DNA of 64,000 bases, from positions 1-64,000 of the IMG/VR virus record IMGVR_UViG_3300032073_000022. The stretch is one strand, 5' to 3'. The position numbers were made by a program, and so were the translations under genes. This stretch comes from a virus. The notes under the pieces are model-generated. The model saw nothing but the letters and a program-made list of their open reading frames with translations, did not search any database and was not told the origin of the DNA. Shown in pieces: positions 46,801 to 54,164 of this stretch (positions are counted from its first letter, which is position 1; every line of letters starts with the position of its first letter).

Positions 46801-47578
46801 CGGCAGTTTTTCCAATTATGGAAGTACCGGTTGTGCTAGCTGCACTAAAAATAACATTAGATTTATTGGTGACTTGAAAGCCAGCACCGTGAGTGAGATT
46901 AAGGCTGTTTTGACTATTGGCGTATAAACCAACATTTCCATCAGCACCAAAAACGTAAGCGTATGTGGGTGCAGAAGTAGGGCTGCTTGGCCCAGATTTT
47001 AAGCCAAGCTTCCACTCTGGAGAAGAAGAACCATCGGTATGGAGTGAAACAGTTTTATTAATACCGTCATCAAGGTACGCTTGAAAGAAATTACCGGCAT
47101 TTGGTCTACTCAGTGTTAGCATCCCACTGCTGATCATACCGCTAGAGGATGTAATAAAGTTAGCCCCTGCAAAGCTAGATGCTGTTAGATTATTTGTTGT
47201 TATGTCGCCATTGGTTGTTGAAAGGCTACCGCTGCCTAAAATTATATCACCGCTTATGACAACGTTACCGTCAAGATTTTTGAATACGCTTTTTTCCGAC
47301 GACAGTGCTATAAAAACAAAGGAGACGCCACTCAAAGATATTTTGGAGCCGCCTGAAGAGCTAGATATAACGGTATCTCTAGAAAGCGAACCAGCGGAGT
47401 AAGTACCAATACCCACTTCCCATCTGGTATCATTTTCTATCACGTAATAAGTCTGGTTACCTTCTCCAACGGCGGAGCCAAACGAAACAAAGCCACCAAT
47501 AGCACCACCTAGAGTTAAGGTGCCGGTACCCGCTGTGATTGTTGTTTCTTTGACTCTATCTGATAGTATTAACGACAT
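40805..47578 (-). CDS. Giant tail fibre protein (2257 aa)
   Basis: The N-terminal 100 residues (LSDRVKETTITAGTGTLTLGGA..., RWEVGIGTYSAGSLSRDTV) form the attachment-type domain frequent in phage fibres, shared with the 1952-residue fibre. A shaft of SG-rich helical/strand repeats follows; residues about 630-885 have 14-residue units (ASGVNHANDIIRLA). Later there are several units of the marine-phage type (KLDAIEASADVTD, NVTAAGALMDSEL) and DVDGDLDVDGTTNLD runs, then a GWxSxR-free beta C-terminal part. Ribosome site GAGAGA. It directly follows the glycosyltransferase gene. Trimeric fibre by analogy; receptor unknown. Confidence 0.85.
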   Translation of the reverse strand: MSLILSDRVKETTITAGTGTLTLGGAIGGFVSFGSAVGEGNQTYYVIENDTRWEVGIGTYSAGSLSRDTVISSSSGGSKISLSGVSFVFIALSSEKSVFKNLDGNVVISGDIILGSGSLSTTNGDITTNNLTASSFAGANFITSSSGMISSGMLTLSRPNAGNFFQAYLDDGINKTVSLHTDGSSSPEWKLGLKSGPSSPTSAPTYAYVFGADGNVGLYANSQNSLNLTHGAGFQVTNKSNVIFSAASTTGTSIIGKTAAYPALILKSAPAQAANIQEWRNSSDTVLAKIKSDGSLVLAGTDVLDDIRSNSASGVDISGWAKYYVDSDLSGTAVSGYFQSVIDGIADATAVSGYLQPQITSNLSALNASGNANKDYSASISGWALDISTQKSSQGDSSISGWVIGHVASHLASDDHTGATTAIASGNANLALISANSTSITNDHYTFMSSGNFNRTKIDNVSGYLQDRIDNKTSTLQININQNTNKLNASGQSNKDYIAAVSGWAEHYTDSNVPSYTSSILSASGINIGLSGLRFNDGTTQTTAGGGGGGTTYTAGSGLILQNNKFHLDFGSGNAVSGYNQSYTDIKVAALVDSAPATLNTLNELAAAINDDANISTTLTNLITANTTEIRTNSASGLNNANDITRLASSGTNHAADIIRNSASGTATNTSITNLTAELRTESASGVNHANDIIRLAASGTNHAADIIRLATSGTNHAADIIRNSASGTATNTSVTNLTTELRTESASGVNHANDIIRLAASGTNHAADIIRNAASGTATNTSVTNLTTELRTESASGVNHANDIIRLAASGTNHAADITHLATSGTNHAADIIRNAASGTATNTSVTNLTTELRTESASGVNHANDIIRLAASGANHAADILANSASGVGGPSGVAFFGDDGVLTSGDGFIYASATRGITLDGSTSSAVTDCGGITMTTNGGDHSLHVDGNIQELKSYYRTKLYVGVTEVFDSRQSPDGEIGSSVPHFNRGFTAYPLAAAYKGVVIKGKAAQSANLTEWQDSAGTIKAEISSQGHILTSGDITSASGQIFLPGGGGTSAPTLCFTGSSNRRVGFYEKFSDQQIAFCAGGRNRLIIGDDRLQVGNASYIGWSSSSVGEAQDGTDTNLKRYSAGIIAVHGSAVTDDRAKLGQILASGLTASGVELANHVPSSTTNRLYNDGGTLKFNGSAVNSDTNTTYTSDSGVILQGTKFNANLVDYTVQTTAAESRTTTASRTYAVQVDSSDKLVVNVPWTAGGGGGGLTSEEAQDIVGAQFVTNGSHTLITAAYDDAGDGAIDLTVDNDLSNYDNSSSAFITATLTTEEVQDIAGPLVATGGTKTGIAITYDDTNGDMDFVVDHDTASNFVANEHIDHTSVTLTAGDGLTGGGDISSNRSFAVGAGNGITVNANDVALSTGVPSGLSFFAGDLNRGQLTSLSNIIMNSGDNDTPPNIHFINSANTDNETLKMGWKANEFVINTTAGDGTARDIMFQNGGTDRLQFHASSNTWRVHAALYPNNDNGRSLGASTLRWADVYSAAMDVNMHTASDIGIKVKAHASQSANMQTFQKSDGTEVVAVGPDGGVVLPDNAPSSTTNKLYNDGGTLKFNGSAVDTNTTYSVGDGGLTTNDFTNADHTKLDGIEANADVTDATNVTAAGALMDSEVTNLAFVKALTKGISDGNVLTANDAVADNDFLRINGTEVEGLTATEVRTALNVEDGADVTDATNVTAAGALMDSELTDLAGVKGVTISTLQVKPSEGAFADGDKTKLDAIEASADVTDTTNVTAAGALMDSELASIADVKALDQSVISGSSPNFTTANMSDASNKRFMTDAQESKLDAIEANATADQTKADINGLAITTVGTIDTGVWNGTAIASAYIADNGITGAKIALGSDAAGDIMYYNGTDYVRLGIGSDGQVLTVNDAGNAPQWEDASGGGGGGDITSVVAGDGLTGGATTGDATLNVVGGDGITANANDIAITAAQTTITSVYNASLKMGRGTENLIDFATTNNKIILRANNVDQVSLIDNVFGPEADSDVDLGTSAKRWKDAYVDSITVTGNTDVDGDLDVDGTTNLDAVDIDGNVQLDGTLTVGVDDTGKDVKFFGARSGSYVEWDESENRLHLVQGAYVNQPVPATGTTTEDATLQIDLSKGNYFNILLGADITAVQFENATIGQKFVIRFIQATSGTGHGISWSTVRIDGSTAAELKWAGNISPTMTGNDGTSHQGHKDVYGFLCTATGGSANDTKFDGFIIGQDIPN
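44920..45690 (-). repeat. 14-residue ASGxNHAxDIIR repeats within the giant fibre
   Basis: Higher-order units of ASGVNHANDIIRLA, ASGTNHAADIIR and ASGTATNTSVTNLTTELRTE recur about four times. Codons differ between copies although the residues are nearly identical, showing selection on the protein rather than only recent duplication. Confidence 0.8.
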
Positions 47579-47589
47579 AATATCTCTCT

Positions 47590-48750
47590 TTATTTACATC
47601 TTTTTTTACAGCATTTCCCAGTTTTTGAGTTAGCCTTCGACTGAAGTTGTTTTAATTTTAATTTTAATTGATCTATCTCACTTAGCACTTCGGGGTCTAT
47701 AGTTGATTCACCCCTGTATATACTCCTACATTCATCTACGATTCGATTGTAATCATCAAGGTCGAGATTTTGCTCTTCCACAAAATGTTTTTTGATTGGA
47801 GACAAATCCATGTTAAGCTCTAAGAACTCTAATACGTAATTTCTAACTTTGTTACCTAGTGTTAAGGGGTAAGAAACTCCATCCGGTCTATCAAACCTAT
47901 GAAGCCATCTTAAAAATGGAAGATAAATAACTTTTCTGTCATTCATTCTATACTTTTCATGTATGTAGCATTCTTCTCCACCAAAACCCTCGGCATATTC
48001 ATTAAATCCAAGCCAAGCATTTTTTCTAGTAAAAAAGCAGCCTAACCCTTGAGCAAAAACCTCAAATGGTTTTTCACTTGCATTTCTGCCGACTAAGCTG
48101 TAACCTTGGCTATTAAGTGTCTGATTTATAAGTTTCCATTCCACATCTTTAGGAAACTCTCTATTACAATATACACATTTATCAATACTTTCCCCTGTAT
48201 CCAACTTAGAAAAGGCGGCTTTGCCATTTACGTTTTTTATTGAAAAATTAAATGACTCACAAACACACTGCCAAGCGTTGGCCCATTGACCCCACATGCC
48301 ACTACCCCACGTATCTTTAAAGTGAGTGGAGATAGCAAGGCAATTATCGTGGACTAAAGGGCCGCAAAATAAGTCGTTGGAATCTGCATTGTATTCCATG
48401 TAGGTAAATAATCTGTCTAGAGTGTCAACAACTGGACAGAGTAGTACATGACAATCCAGAACTAAAACAAAGTTGGTTCTAGCTTCCTCTATTACTTTAT
48501 TTCTAGTGGCCGAAGTACCTTTTTTATCAGTAAAATCTACTACTCTTAATGAGTTTATTTTTTTCTCTAGAGATTTTACCGATTTTCCATGTTTACTATT
48601 TGGATTATTCTCTACTACTAAAAACTCTATCTTTTGCAATAGATCTTGTCTATTGTTAAAAGTAAGCTCTTTTATAATATCTTGAATTGTAAAATACACA
48701 CCATTAAAATCATCGTGATGTGCCATTCCTATTGTTAGTGTTTGTTCCAT
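47590..48750 (-). CDS. GT-A fold glycosyltransferase
   Basis: A 386-residue protein with a GT2/GT27-like layout: LTIGMAHHDDFNGVYFTI start, FLVVENNPNS, a GTSATRNKVIEEA segment, then VLVLDCHVLL with a DxH metal-type motif at 99-101, GFGGEECYIHEKYR at 255-268 and WLHRF at 282-286. These resemble polypeptide GalNAc-transferase-like catalytic regions. CVYC near 192 and a final CCKKRCK may bind metal. Strong AGGAG site. It sits between the poly-Thr/Cys-rich protein and a giant SG-rich fibre, which makes virion protein glycosylation an attractive inference; it may also act on the host surface. Confidence 0.75.
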   Translation of the reverse strand: MEQTLTIGMAHHDDFNGVYFTIQDIIKELTFNNRQDLLQKIEFLVVENNPNSKHGKSVKSLEKKINSLRVVDFTDKKGTSATRNKVIEEARTNFVLVLDCHVLLCPVVDTLDRLFTYMEYNADSNDLFCGPLVHDNCLAISTHFKDTWGSGMWGQWANAWQCVCESFNFSIKNVNGKAAFSKLDTGESIDKCVYCNREFPKDVEWKLINQTLNSQGYSLVGRNASEKPFEVFAQGLGCFFTRKNAWLGFNEYAEGFGGEECYIHEKYRMNDRKVIYLPFLRWLHRFDRPDGVSYPLTLGNKVRNYVLEFLELNMDLSPIKKHFVEEQNLDLDDYNRIVDECRSIYRGESTIDPEVLSEIDQLKLKLKQLQSKANSKTGKCCKKRCK

Positions 48751-48773
48751 CTTTTTTCTCCTAAAGTTAAAAA

Positions 48774-51317
48774 TTAATATGGTCCACTTGGATCTCCACC
48801 TCCGGGGCTATCTCCATCGCCTTCGCCATCCGGACTTGATCCTCCTCCGGGGTCGTCGCCATCTCCGTCGCCGTCGCCATCCGGACTTGATCCTCCGCCG
48901 GGGTCGTCGCCATCTCCGTCGCCATCGCTAGGGCTTTCATCGGGGTCGTCGCCATCTCCGTCGCCGCCGCCGGTTGGGTCATCGTCAGGAACGTCAGGGT
49001 TGTCAGGATCGTCACCCGGTCCATCTGGACCATCTGGATCATCTGGATCATCTGGATCATCTGGATCTTCGGTGGTCGTAGTAGTGCAATTTTCTGGGCG
49101 GTCTTCTGGGTTTTTTTCCCACCACGGTTGTTGCTCCCATTCTGCACAACAGTCAATACCAGTGCTATCAGTGTCTGCCCCCGATGCCGTCTCAGAATTA
49201 GTTTTACAAGAAGCTGGGTCCATTGGGTAGAAATTACGTCCGAAACGAGCAATTGATTGGGTGGGGCAGTTCCCGAGACAGTCTATTCCCGTAGTATGTC
49301 CTAAGTAGGGGTGCGTATCCCCGCATTGACTATGGTTTACCCCAGCGTTTGCGGCTTCGCAATTGTGTTCTCTCATAGGATAACCGGGATTTGGGCCTCC
49401 ACCGGGATTAGCTAACCATCTATCTGTACACACGAGGTATACTTTTAAAACGTTGCTCCCAACCGTTTCGTCGAACTCACAACGCTTCTCTGTGAAGCAA
49501 CATATACCAACAGGACCATCTGTAGTCGTTGTTGTTGAAGTGCATGGTTCTGGTGGGTTAGCATGACTCTGACCTTCTTTTCTGCCTCCCGATTTTCTAT
49601 CATCGAACCATTGACCACAGCAAGAAATTTCCTCAATCAGGTCTTCCAGATCATCACCTTCGCTTCCCGGACAAACTTTAAATTTTCCTTCGAGTGGTTT
49701 ACCTGCTCTTGTGTATATACCCTCGTTCACACCGAGGAAATCGCACTGAGCTTGGGTTACCCAATCATGGCACGTTAATTCCTCAGTGTGCGGATGCATA
49801 TAGCAACACATACCAACTGGCTCTTCCGTGGTTGATGTTGTTGTTCCATCGCAAGCCCCCAACGTTCCGTTGAAGTCTTCACAGTAAACACAGCATCCCG
49901 GAGTGCCGTCAATTATAAGAGTTGATCCGTTAACACAGCAAGTAGCAGTTCCGCATTCACCGACTGTTCCATCTGCGGCTATACAGTCGCTATCACCGAA
50001 GCAAGTTTGACATGGCCTCTCTGTTGTGGTTGTCGTACCTTCTAGCGTTGTGGTTGTTGTTGGTTCCAATGTGGTTGTGGTTGTGGTTGTTGGTTCATCA
50101 CCACAGCTTCCATTGACTGTTGCCCCAATCGAATACGCCCAGCAAAAGTCATTATGCCTAATGGTTTCGCCCCATGCCGTAATGTGCTCACATGGACACT
50201 CACTTTTACAAGGAGGAGATGCTACCCAAGTCTTGCCAACAAAGCCAGAAATACAAGTCAAAACACAGTCACTGCCACAGGGTGACGGCGTTGTGGTTGT
50301 TGTAGTGGTAGGGTCGCTACAAGGATCTACCCCTTGGCAACCATTTGGTAAAAATCTTCCCCCTAAATTATTGCATTGATTCTCGGTGGTCGGGAAACAA
50401 AAGGAACCAAAGCAACATCCGCCTAGCGGATTGTCCGTGGTTGTTGTGGTTGTTGTTGGTTCCAATGTTGTTGTTGTTGTTGTTGGAACGGGACACTCAT
50501 CGCAAAAACTGCGGTCTAGACCTGAGTAGTTTGTCTTTCCGGGAAATTGGTTTTCACAGCAATTAGCCATGCGAGATGTTGAATTTGGAGGTCCACATAT
50601 GGTTTCAGGTGCATTCGCCGCACAACCTAAAAACTCTGTGTTGCCTGAAGAATTGTCTGCATAACAGCAAATTACACCATACCTACAGTTATGAAAAACA
50701 AACCCGTTAACAAAGTAAAGATGATTGCCATCTAAGGATAGATCATAAAGTATAGTGTCAGGACTGTAATATCCTAAACTAATTTGGTCAACCTTTACTT
50801 CTCCGTCCTCACTGTATATGATATCTCCAACGGAGAGATTTTCAACAAAATTAATCTCAGGATACAGATTTCTAGATAGTTCAACATCAAAAGATTTGAA
50901 GCCTTCTTTCGTGAGAACGGGATGGTCATAACTAAAAAACATTGGCTTGTTGTTAATAGAAGCCATCTTCCTGTCACCAAGATGGACTTTCTCTATTTCA
51001 ACAACCTCGTTGACTAGACCATTTATAGATCTGACTTTTTCGCCAATAGAGATCTCTGATATTTTTTTATGACTACCATTCTCCATCAAGACTAATGAGT
51101 TAGGGAGAAAGCATGAGGGAGGGAGGTCTAGGCAGTTGTTTCGTTGGGCACATGTCAGAGTAGAAAATGAACCGTCTAATCTTACTTCACAATCATTAAC
51201 TGTAACATTGTCTTCGCACACTTTATGTGTTAAAGATTGAGCTGGATCAATATAGCAACAAGACCCCACTGGAGGTGGTGGTGGCGTAACACCGTCACAT
51301 TGACAGCAATTGGTCAT
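48774..51317 (-). CDS. Cys/Thr-rich modular virion protein with mini-intein (847 aa precursor)
   Basis: A strong AAGGAGG site precedes the ATG. The precursor has 68 N-terminal residues rich in Cys and Pro, a 142-residue intein (69-210), then Cys-rich modules with a recurrent P[VL]GxCC[YF] start (for example PVGSCCY, PLGGCCF, PVGMCCY, PVGICCF) separated by six poly-Thr linkers (TTTTTTLEPTTTT). The C-terminal 110 residues carry DPD repeats and DGDGDGDD/GGGSSPDG repeats that resemble calcium-binding acidic loops. Splicing would leave 705 residues. Mucin-like linkers and paired cysteines suggest an extracellular, disulfide-bonded appendage. Function is unknown. Confidence 0.7.
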   Translation of the reverse strand: MTNCCQCDGVTPPPPPVGSCCYIDPAQSLTHKVCEDNVTVNDCEVRLDGSFSTLTCAQRNNCLDLPPSCFLPNSLVLMENGSHKKISEISIGEKVRSINGLVNEVVEIEKVHLGDRKMASINNKPMFFSYDHPVLTKEGFKSFDVELSRNLYPEINFVENLSVGDIIYSEDGEVKVDQISLGYYSPDTILYDLSLDGNHLYFVNGFVFHNCRYGVICCYADNSSGNTEFLGCAANAPETICGPPNSTSRMANCCENQFPGKTNYSGLDRSFCDECPVPTTTTTTLEPTTTTTTTDNPLGGCCFGSFCFPTTENQCNNLGGRFLPNGCQGVDPCSDPTTTTTTTPSPCGSDCVLTCISGFVGKTWVASPPCKSECPCEHITAWGETIRHNDFCWAYSIGATVNGSCGDEPTTTTTTTLEPTTTTTLEGTTTTTERPCQTCFGDSDCIAADGTVGECGTATCCVNGSTLIIDGTPGCCVYCEDFNGTLGACDGTTTSTTEEPVGMCCYMHPHTEELTCHDWVTQAQCDFLGVNEGIYTRAGKPLEGKFKVCPGSEGDDLEDLIEEISCCGQWFDDRKSGGRKEGQSHANPPEPCTSTTTTTDGPVGICCFTEKRCEFDETVGSNVLKVYLVCTDRWLANPGGGPNPGYPMREHNCEAANAGVNHSQCGDTHPYLGHTTGIDCLGNCPTQSIARFGRNFYPMDPASCKTNSETASGADTDSTGIDCCAEWEQQPWWEKNPEDRPENCTTTTTEDPDDPDDPDDPDGPDGPGDDPDNPDVPDDDPTGGGDGDGDDPDESPSDGDGDGDDPGGGSSPDGDGDGDGDDPGGGSSPDGEGDGDSPGGGDPSGPY
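48790..49070 (-). repeat. Acidic Asp/Gly/Pro repeat tract at the C-terminus of the Cys/Thr-rich protein
   Basis: The triplet-based repeats encode DPD units (a 9-base repeat five times near 49026-49065) and longer DGDGDGDDPGGGSSPDG units. This tract is more GC-rich than its surroundings, and its regularity also opens a spurious overlapping frame. Confidence 0.7.
50688..51113 (-). other. Mini-intein (142 residues, no homing endonuclease)
   Basis: The intein begins with Cys at residue 69 (CFLPNSLVLMENG), has the block B-like FFSYDHPVLTKEGF, the block F-like ILYDLSLDGNHLYFVNG and block G FVFHN, followed by Cys+1 (CRYG). All terminal splicing residues (Cys1, His-Asn, Cys+1) are present. At about 142 residues it is near the minimum for a Hint domain and has no endonuclease. 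Activity is inferred from intact residues. Confidence 0.85.
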
Positions 51318-51327
51318 AAAAACCTCC

Positions 51328-54153
51328 TTAGCTACCGTCGCCAGAGCAACTTATGTATATAGGTCTGTGTTCACCGTTTACTAAATTAGTTACAACAAAA
51401 GCTGTTCCACCAACAGCACCGGGGCCATGAATATCCATTCTAGTGTCTCTATTTACTACTAGTATTCTTCTATCTGTACCAAACCCTTTTTCATATGTAC
51501 GGGTTACCATCCAGCCGCTAGTTGGATTAGTGTAGCTTGTTGGAGCATAAATGTATTCTTCCATAAAGCCTTCGTTATTTCCAAACCAAGCATCGCAAGT
51601 ATCATTTGGCTCAGAGTCGTGATTTACAGATACAACCCTATTAACGAAATGACCAGAATTATTTACTCTGGCAATATTAATGGTTGATGGATTTATAGTA
51701 GTATCGGCAACCACAAAACTTTGTAAGTCAACACCGTGTTCATGTCCGGAATGATTATACGTGCTCGTAGTACTTTTTCTAACCTCAAGGATTCCGGTTG
51801 GAGTGTGATGTGCTACGCCAACAGAAATCTTGGCGGCACTAGTATCCCCAGCAATAGTATTTTGTATATTAAGTCTGTTAGATAGGTCACCACGGGTATA
51901 AAGAATTCTATCATTGTCGTCTAAGCCAGCAACGATCTCTATGTTTCTAGAACCACCTTCGTTCTCGGAAATTTCACCCTCAAGTGCGTGAGCACCGATA
52001 CCAATAGAGTTTGCATTTGTACTGTTTTGTCCAGCACCGGGACCAATAAATATTGACTTTATAGAGTTGTCTGCGTTTTTACCAGCACCATTACCTATAA
52101 AGATAGCGTTGTCAGTATTTGAAGCCGTATGTCCAGCCTGAAGACCCATGTATATACAAGCGGTGTCAACACTAAGACTTGGGTTTGATGTTGTCGAATC
52201 TTTACCAGCCTCTGTGCCTATGAAAATACCGTGTTTCCAACCAGTAGCACTAGAGGCTACGTCGCATCCTATGAAAACAGAACTTTCATTCTTAGCCGTA
52301 TTGACACTTGAGAAGTTATCAGGATTTGTAAATACAGCGTTACATTTATCAGCGAAAGTAGCTGTTCCGCTGGTGATGTAGGCACCCATAGCAGTCAAGC
52401 TCATTTTGCCAAGTGCGTTACTGTTGCTTAAATCGACGGCGACGAAAGACTCATCTGGATTTACTTCCGCTACCTGATTTTCAGCTAGAGGTACACCGTC
52501 ATAATCTAGACCGTAGTAATGAATACCATTTAGTATGGTTCGTTTGAGACCGGAAACACTAAACGGTCTTACTTCAAGAGGAGAAGTGTTTAGGGTTGTT
52601 CCGTCTGCAAATCTAAAATCACCTAAAAGTCTAAGATCGCCACTGATCGAAACTGTAGGTCTCTTAAATGTAGGATTTGCAAAACTTGGCGTTACATTTA
52701 TAGTCCCGCTTGGGTCAAAATCCATCAGTGTCTGTTGATAGTTTGAATTGTTCCTAAGTCCAAACCTCATGGACATCATCGACTTTGCTTGGTTGCCAGC
52801 TACGGAGTTAGTGACAAGGTCTTGACTACCAAATGTTACTATATTTCTATTGTTCTCTTCTACAATGCCAACGTTATAATCAAAGTTGCCCTGCTTAACT
52901 TTAAACTTTGCTGGATTGGATGGGGAGGACATTAAGGTTAAGTGTGAGCCTGCACCCTTCATTTTGCCTAATAAAAACGGGTCTGCATCAGTACCAATCG
53001 CTAGAGTGTTATCTGAAGGAACTTCGTCGGTAAAAAGCTTGTTACCTATAATGATTGCGTCGTGTATGTCAAAGTCGGGGTCGTCTAGTGGATCGTTAGT
53101 TTTTAGATTATCATAACCTATAACAATATTACCATCACTTCCATCTAATTTTTGGAAGGAGTTAGAGCCTATTATTGTATTGCCTTTAGGTCTAACACAA
53201 CCGCTACCAGCTTGAAAACCTATAATCGTGTTGTCAATTTCACTGGTGGTACCAGCCATGATAAGATCTATGCCATAGCCATACAGTGTGTTTCTTTTAA
53301 CAGTAGAGCTTGAGGTTCTACTTCTAGGTGTATACCAACCTCCATAGGCGGCACCATATTGATCACCAAAGATATGACCACCTATAGAGTCACTATCTGA
53401 AGCTGTGATGTTATGTTCATTTCCTCCATCATCAAGGAAATATAATGATTGAGTTTGATTTGGTTTATCGTAAGGCTTTACGTATATCTTACCAAAGTTA
53501 TTAGATGTAGCTGGGGTGATAGGTTGCTCTCTAAGAGCTACTGTCCCGCTGTGACTAACTCCCGAACTAGAAACGGCAAGAACAGTGTGTGTAATTGATT
53601 CGGAATAGCCGTGAGAATGGTTATGCGAGATATCATTATCAATTTTAGACGTACCTATAATGGTTACTCTGTCTTCCGCTCGATATCTAAAGAAAGAGCT
53701 AAAAAAGCCGTGACCAGTGCTGTCATTTATAATGGGTTCGTCGGAGGAATCTCTATGGGTTTCAGCGAGAAGAAAATCTCCCCTTAATCCTTCGTATCCA
53801 TCCCTTATTATACTAAACCTTCTATCTTCAGAACCCGCCGTTTTTAACTCAATGAAAGCACGATCTTCAGTTCTTACGATGCCGCCGAGACTATTGTGTC
53901 TGGCGTTGAATACGTTTTCTACTCTAAGTCTCGCTCGACGATCTGGCCAGCCGCCGGTGGCTCCACCACCAGAACCCATGACATGAAGGGCAATCTCTGG
54001 TAGATATGCTGTATCTGAAGGTTGAGCAAAATTAACGATACCAACGTGCCCACTAGGACTGCTTATAACGAGAGATTCATGTCTCATATCCGCTGATTGA
54101 TTGTCTGGATCAACGTGTATTGATAATCTGTTTGTATTAGGTCTATTTGACAT
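51328..54153 (-). CDS. Fibre-type structural protein with beta-roll repeats (941 aa)
   Basis: Ribosome site AGAGGAA. N-terminal strands (NRLSIHVDPDNQSADMRHESL) are followed by a beta-rich segment. Two clusters of 'NTIIGxQAG/VFIGxxAG' units (about residues 305-375 and 620-730) form the same beta-roll pattern as in the 1952- and 555-residue proteins. The C-terminal part has INIARVNNSGHFVNRVV and RTYEKGFGTDRRILVVNRDT. It seems to be a shaft-and-tip fibre or collar protein. It lies in a row of appendage genes with short gaps. Receptor unknown. Confidence 0.7.
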   Translation of the reverse strand: MSNRPNTNRLSIHVDPDNQSADMRHESLVISSPSGHVGIVNFAQPSDTAYLPEIALHVMGSGGGATGGWPDRRARLRVENVFNARHNSLGGIVRTEDRAFIELKTAGSEDRRFSIIRDGYEGLRGDFLLAETHRDSSDEPIINDSTGHGFFSSFFRYRAEDRVTIIGTSKIDNDISHNHSHGYSESITHTVLAVSSSGVSHSGTVALREQPITPATSNNFGKIYVKPYDKPNQTQSLYFLDDGGNEHNITASDSDSIGGHIFGDQYGAAYGGWYTPRSRTSSSTVKRNTLYGYGIDLIMAGTTSEIDNTIIGFQAGSGCVRPKGNTIIGSNSFQKLDGSDGNIVIGYDNLKTNDPLDDPDFDIHDAIIIGNKLFTDEVPSDNTLAIGTDADPFLLGKMKGAGSHLTLMSSPSNPAKFKVKQGNFDYNVGIVEENNRNIVTFGSQDLVTNSVAGNQAKSMMSMRFGLRNNSNYQQTLMDFDPSGTINVTPSFANPTFKRPTVSISGDLRLLGDFRFADGTTLNTSPLEVRPFSVSGLKRTILNGIHYYGLDYDGVPLAENQVAEVNPDESFVAVDLSNSNALGKMSLTAMGAYITSGTATFADKCNAVFTNPDNFSSVNTAKNESSVFIGCDVASSATGWKHGIFIGTEAGKDSTTSNPSLSVDTACIYMGLQAGHTASNTDNAIFIGNGAGKNADNSIKSIFIGPGAGQNSTNANSIGIGAHALEGEISENEGGSRNIEIVAGLDDNDRILYTRGDLSNRLNIQNTIAGDTSAAKISVGVAHHTPTGILEVRKSTTSTYNHSGHEHGVDLQSFVVADTTINPSTINIARVNNSGHFVNRVVSVNHDSEPNDTCDAWFGNNEGFMEEYIYAPTSYTNPTSGWMVTRTYEKGFGTDRRILVVNRDTRMDIHGPGAVGGTAFVVTNLVNGEHRPIYISCSGDGS

Positions 54154-54164
54154 TATGTTCCTCT

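Noticed and set aside
48767-49252. A 161-residue frame overlapping the end of the Cys/Thr-rich protein gene
   Set aside because: It reads MQI/ATEMATTP repeats that are the shifted frame of the DPD and DGDG repeats. It has no ribosome site, and the main frame has clear Cys modules upstream.
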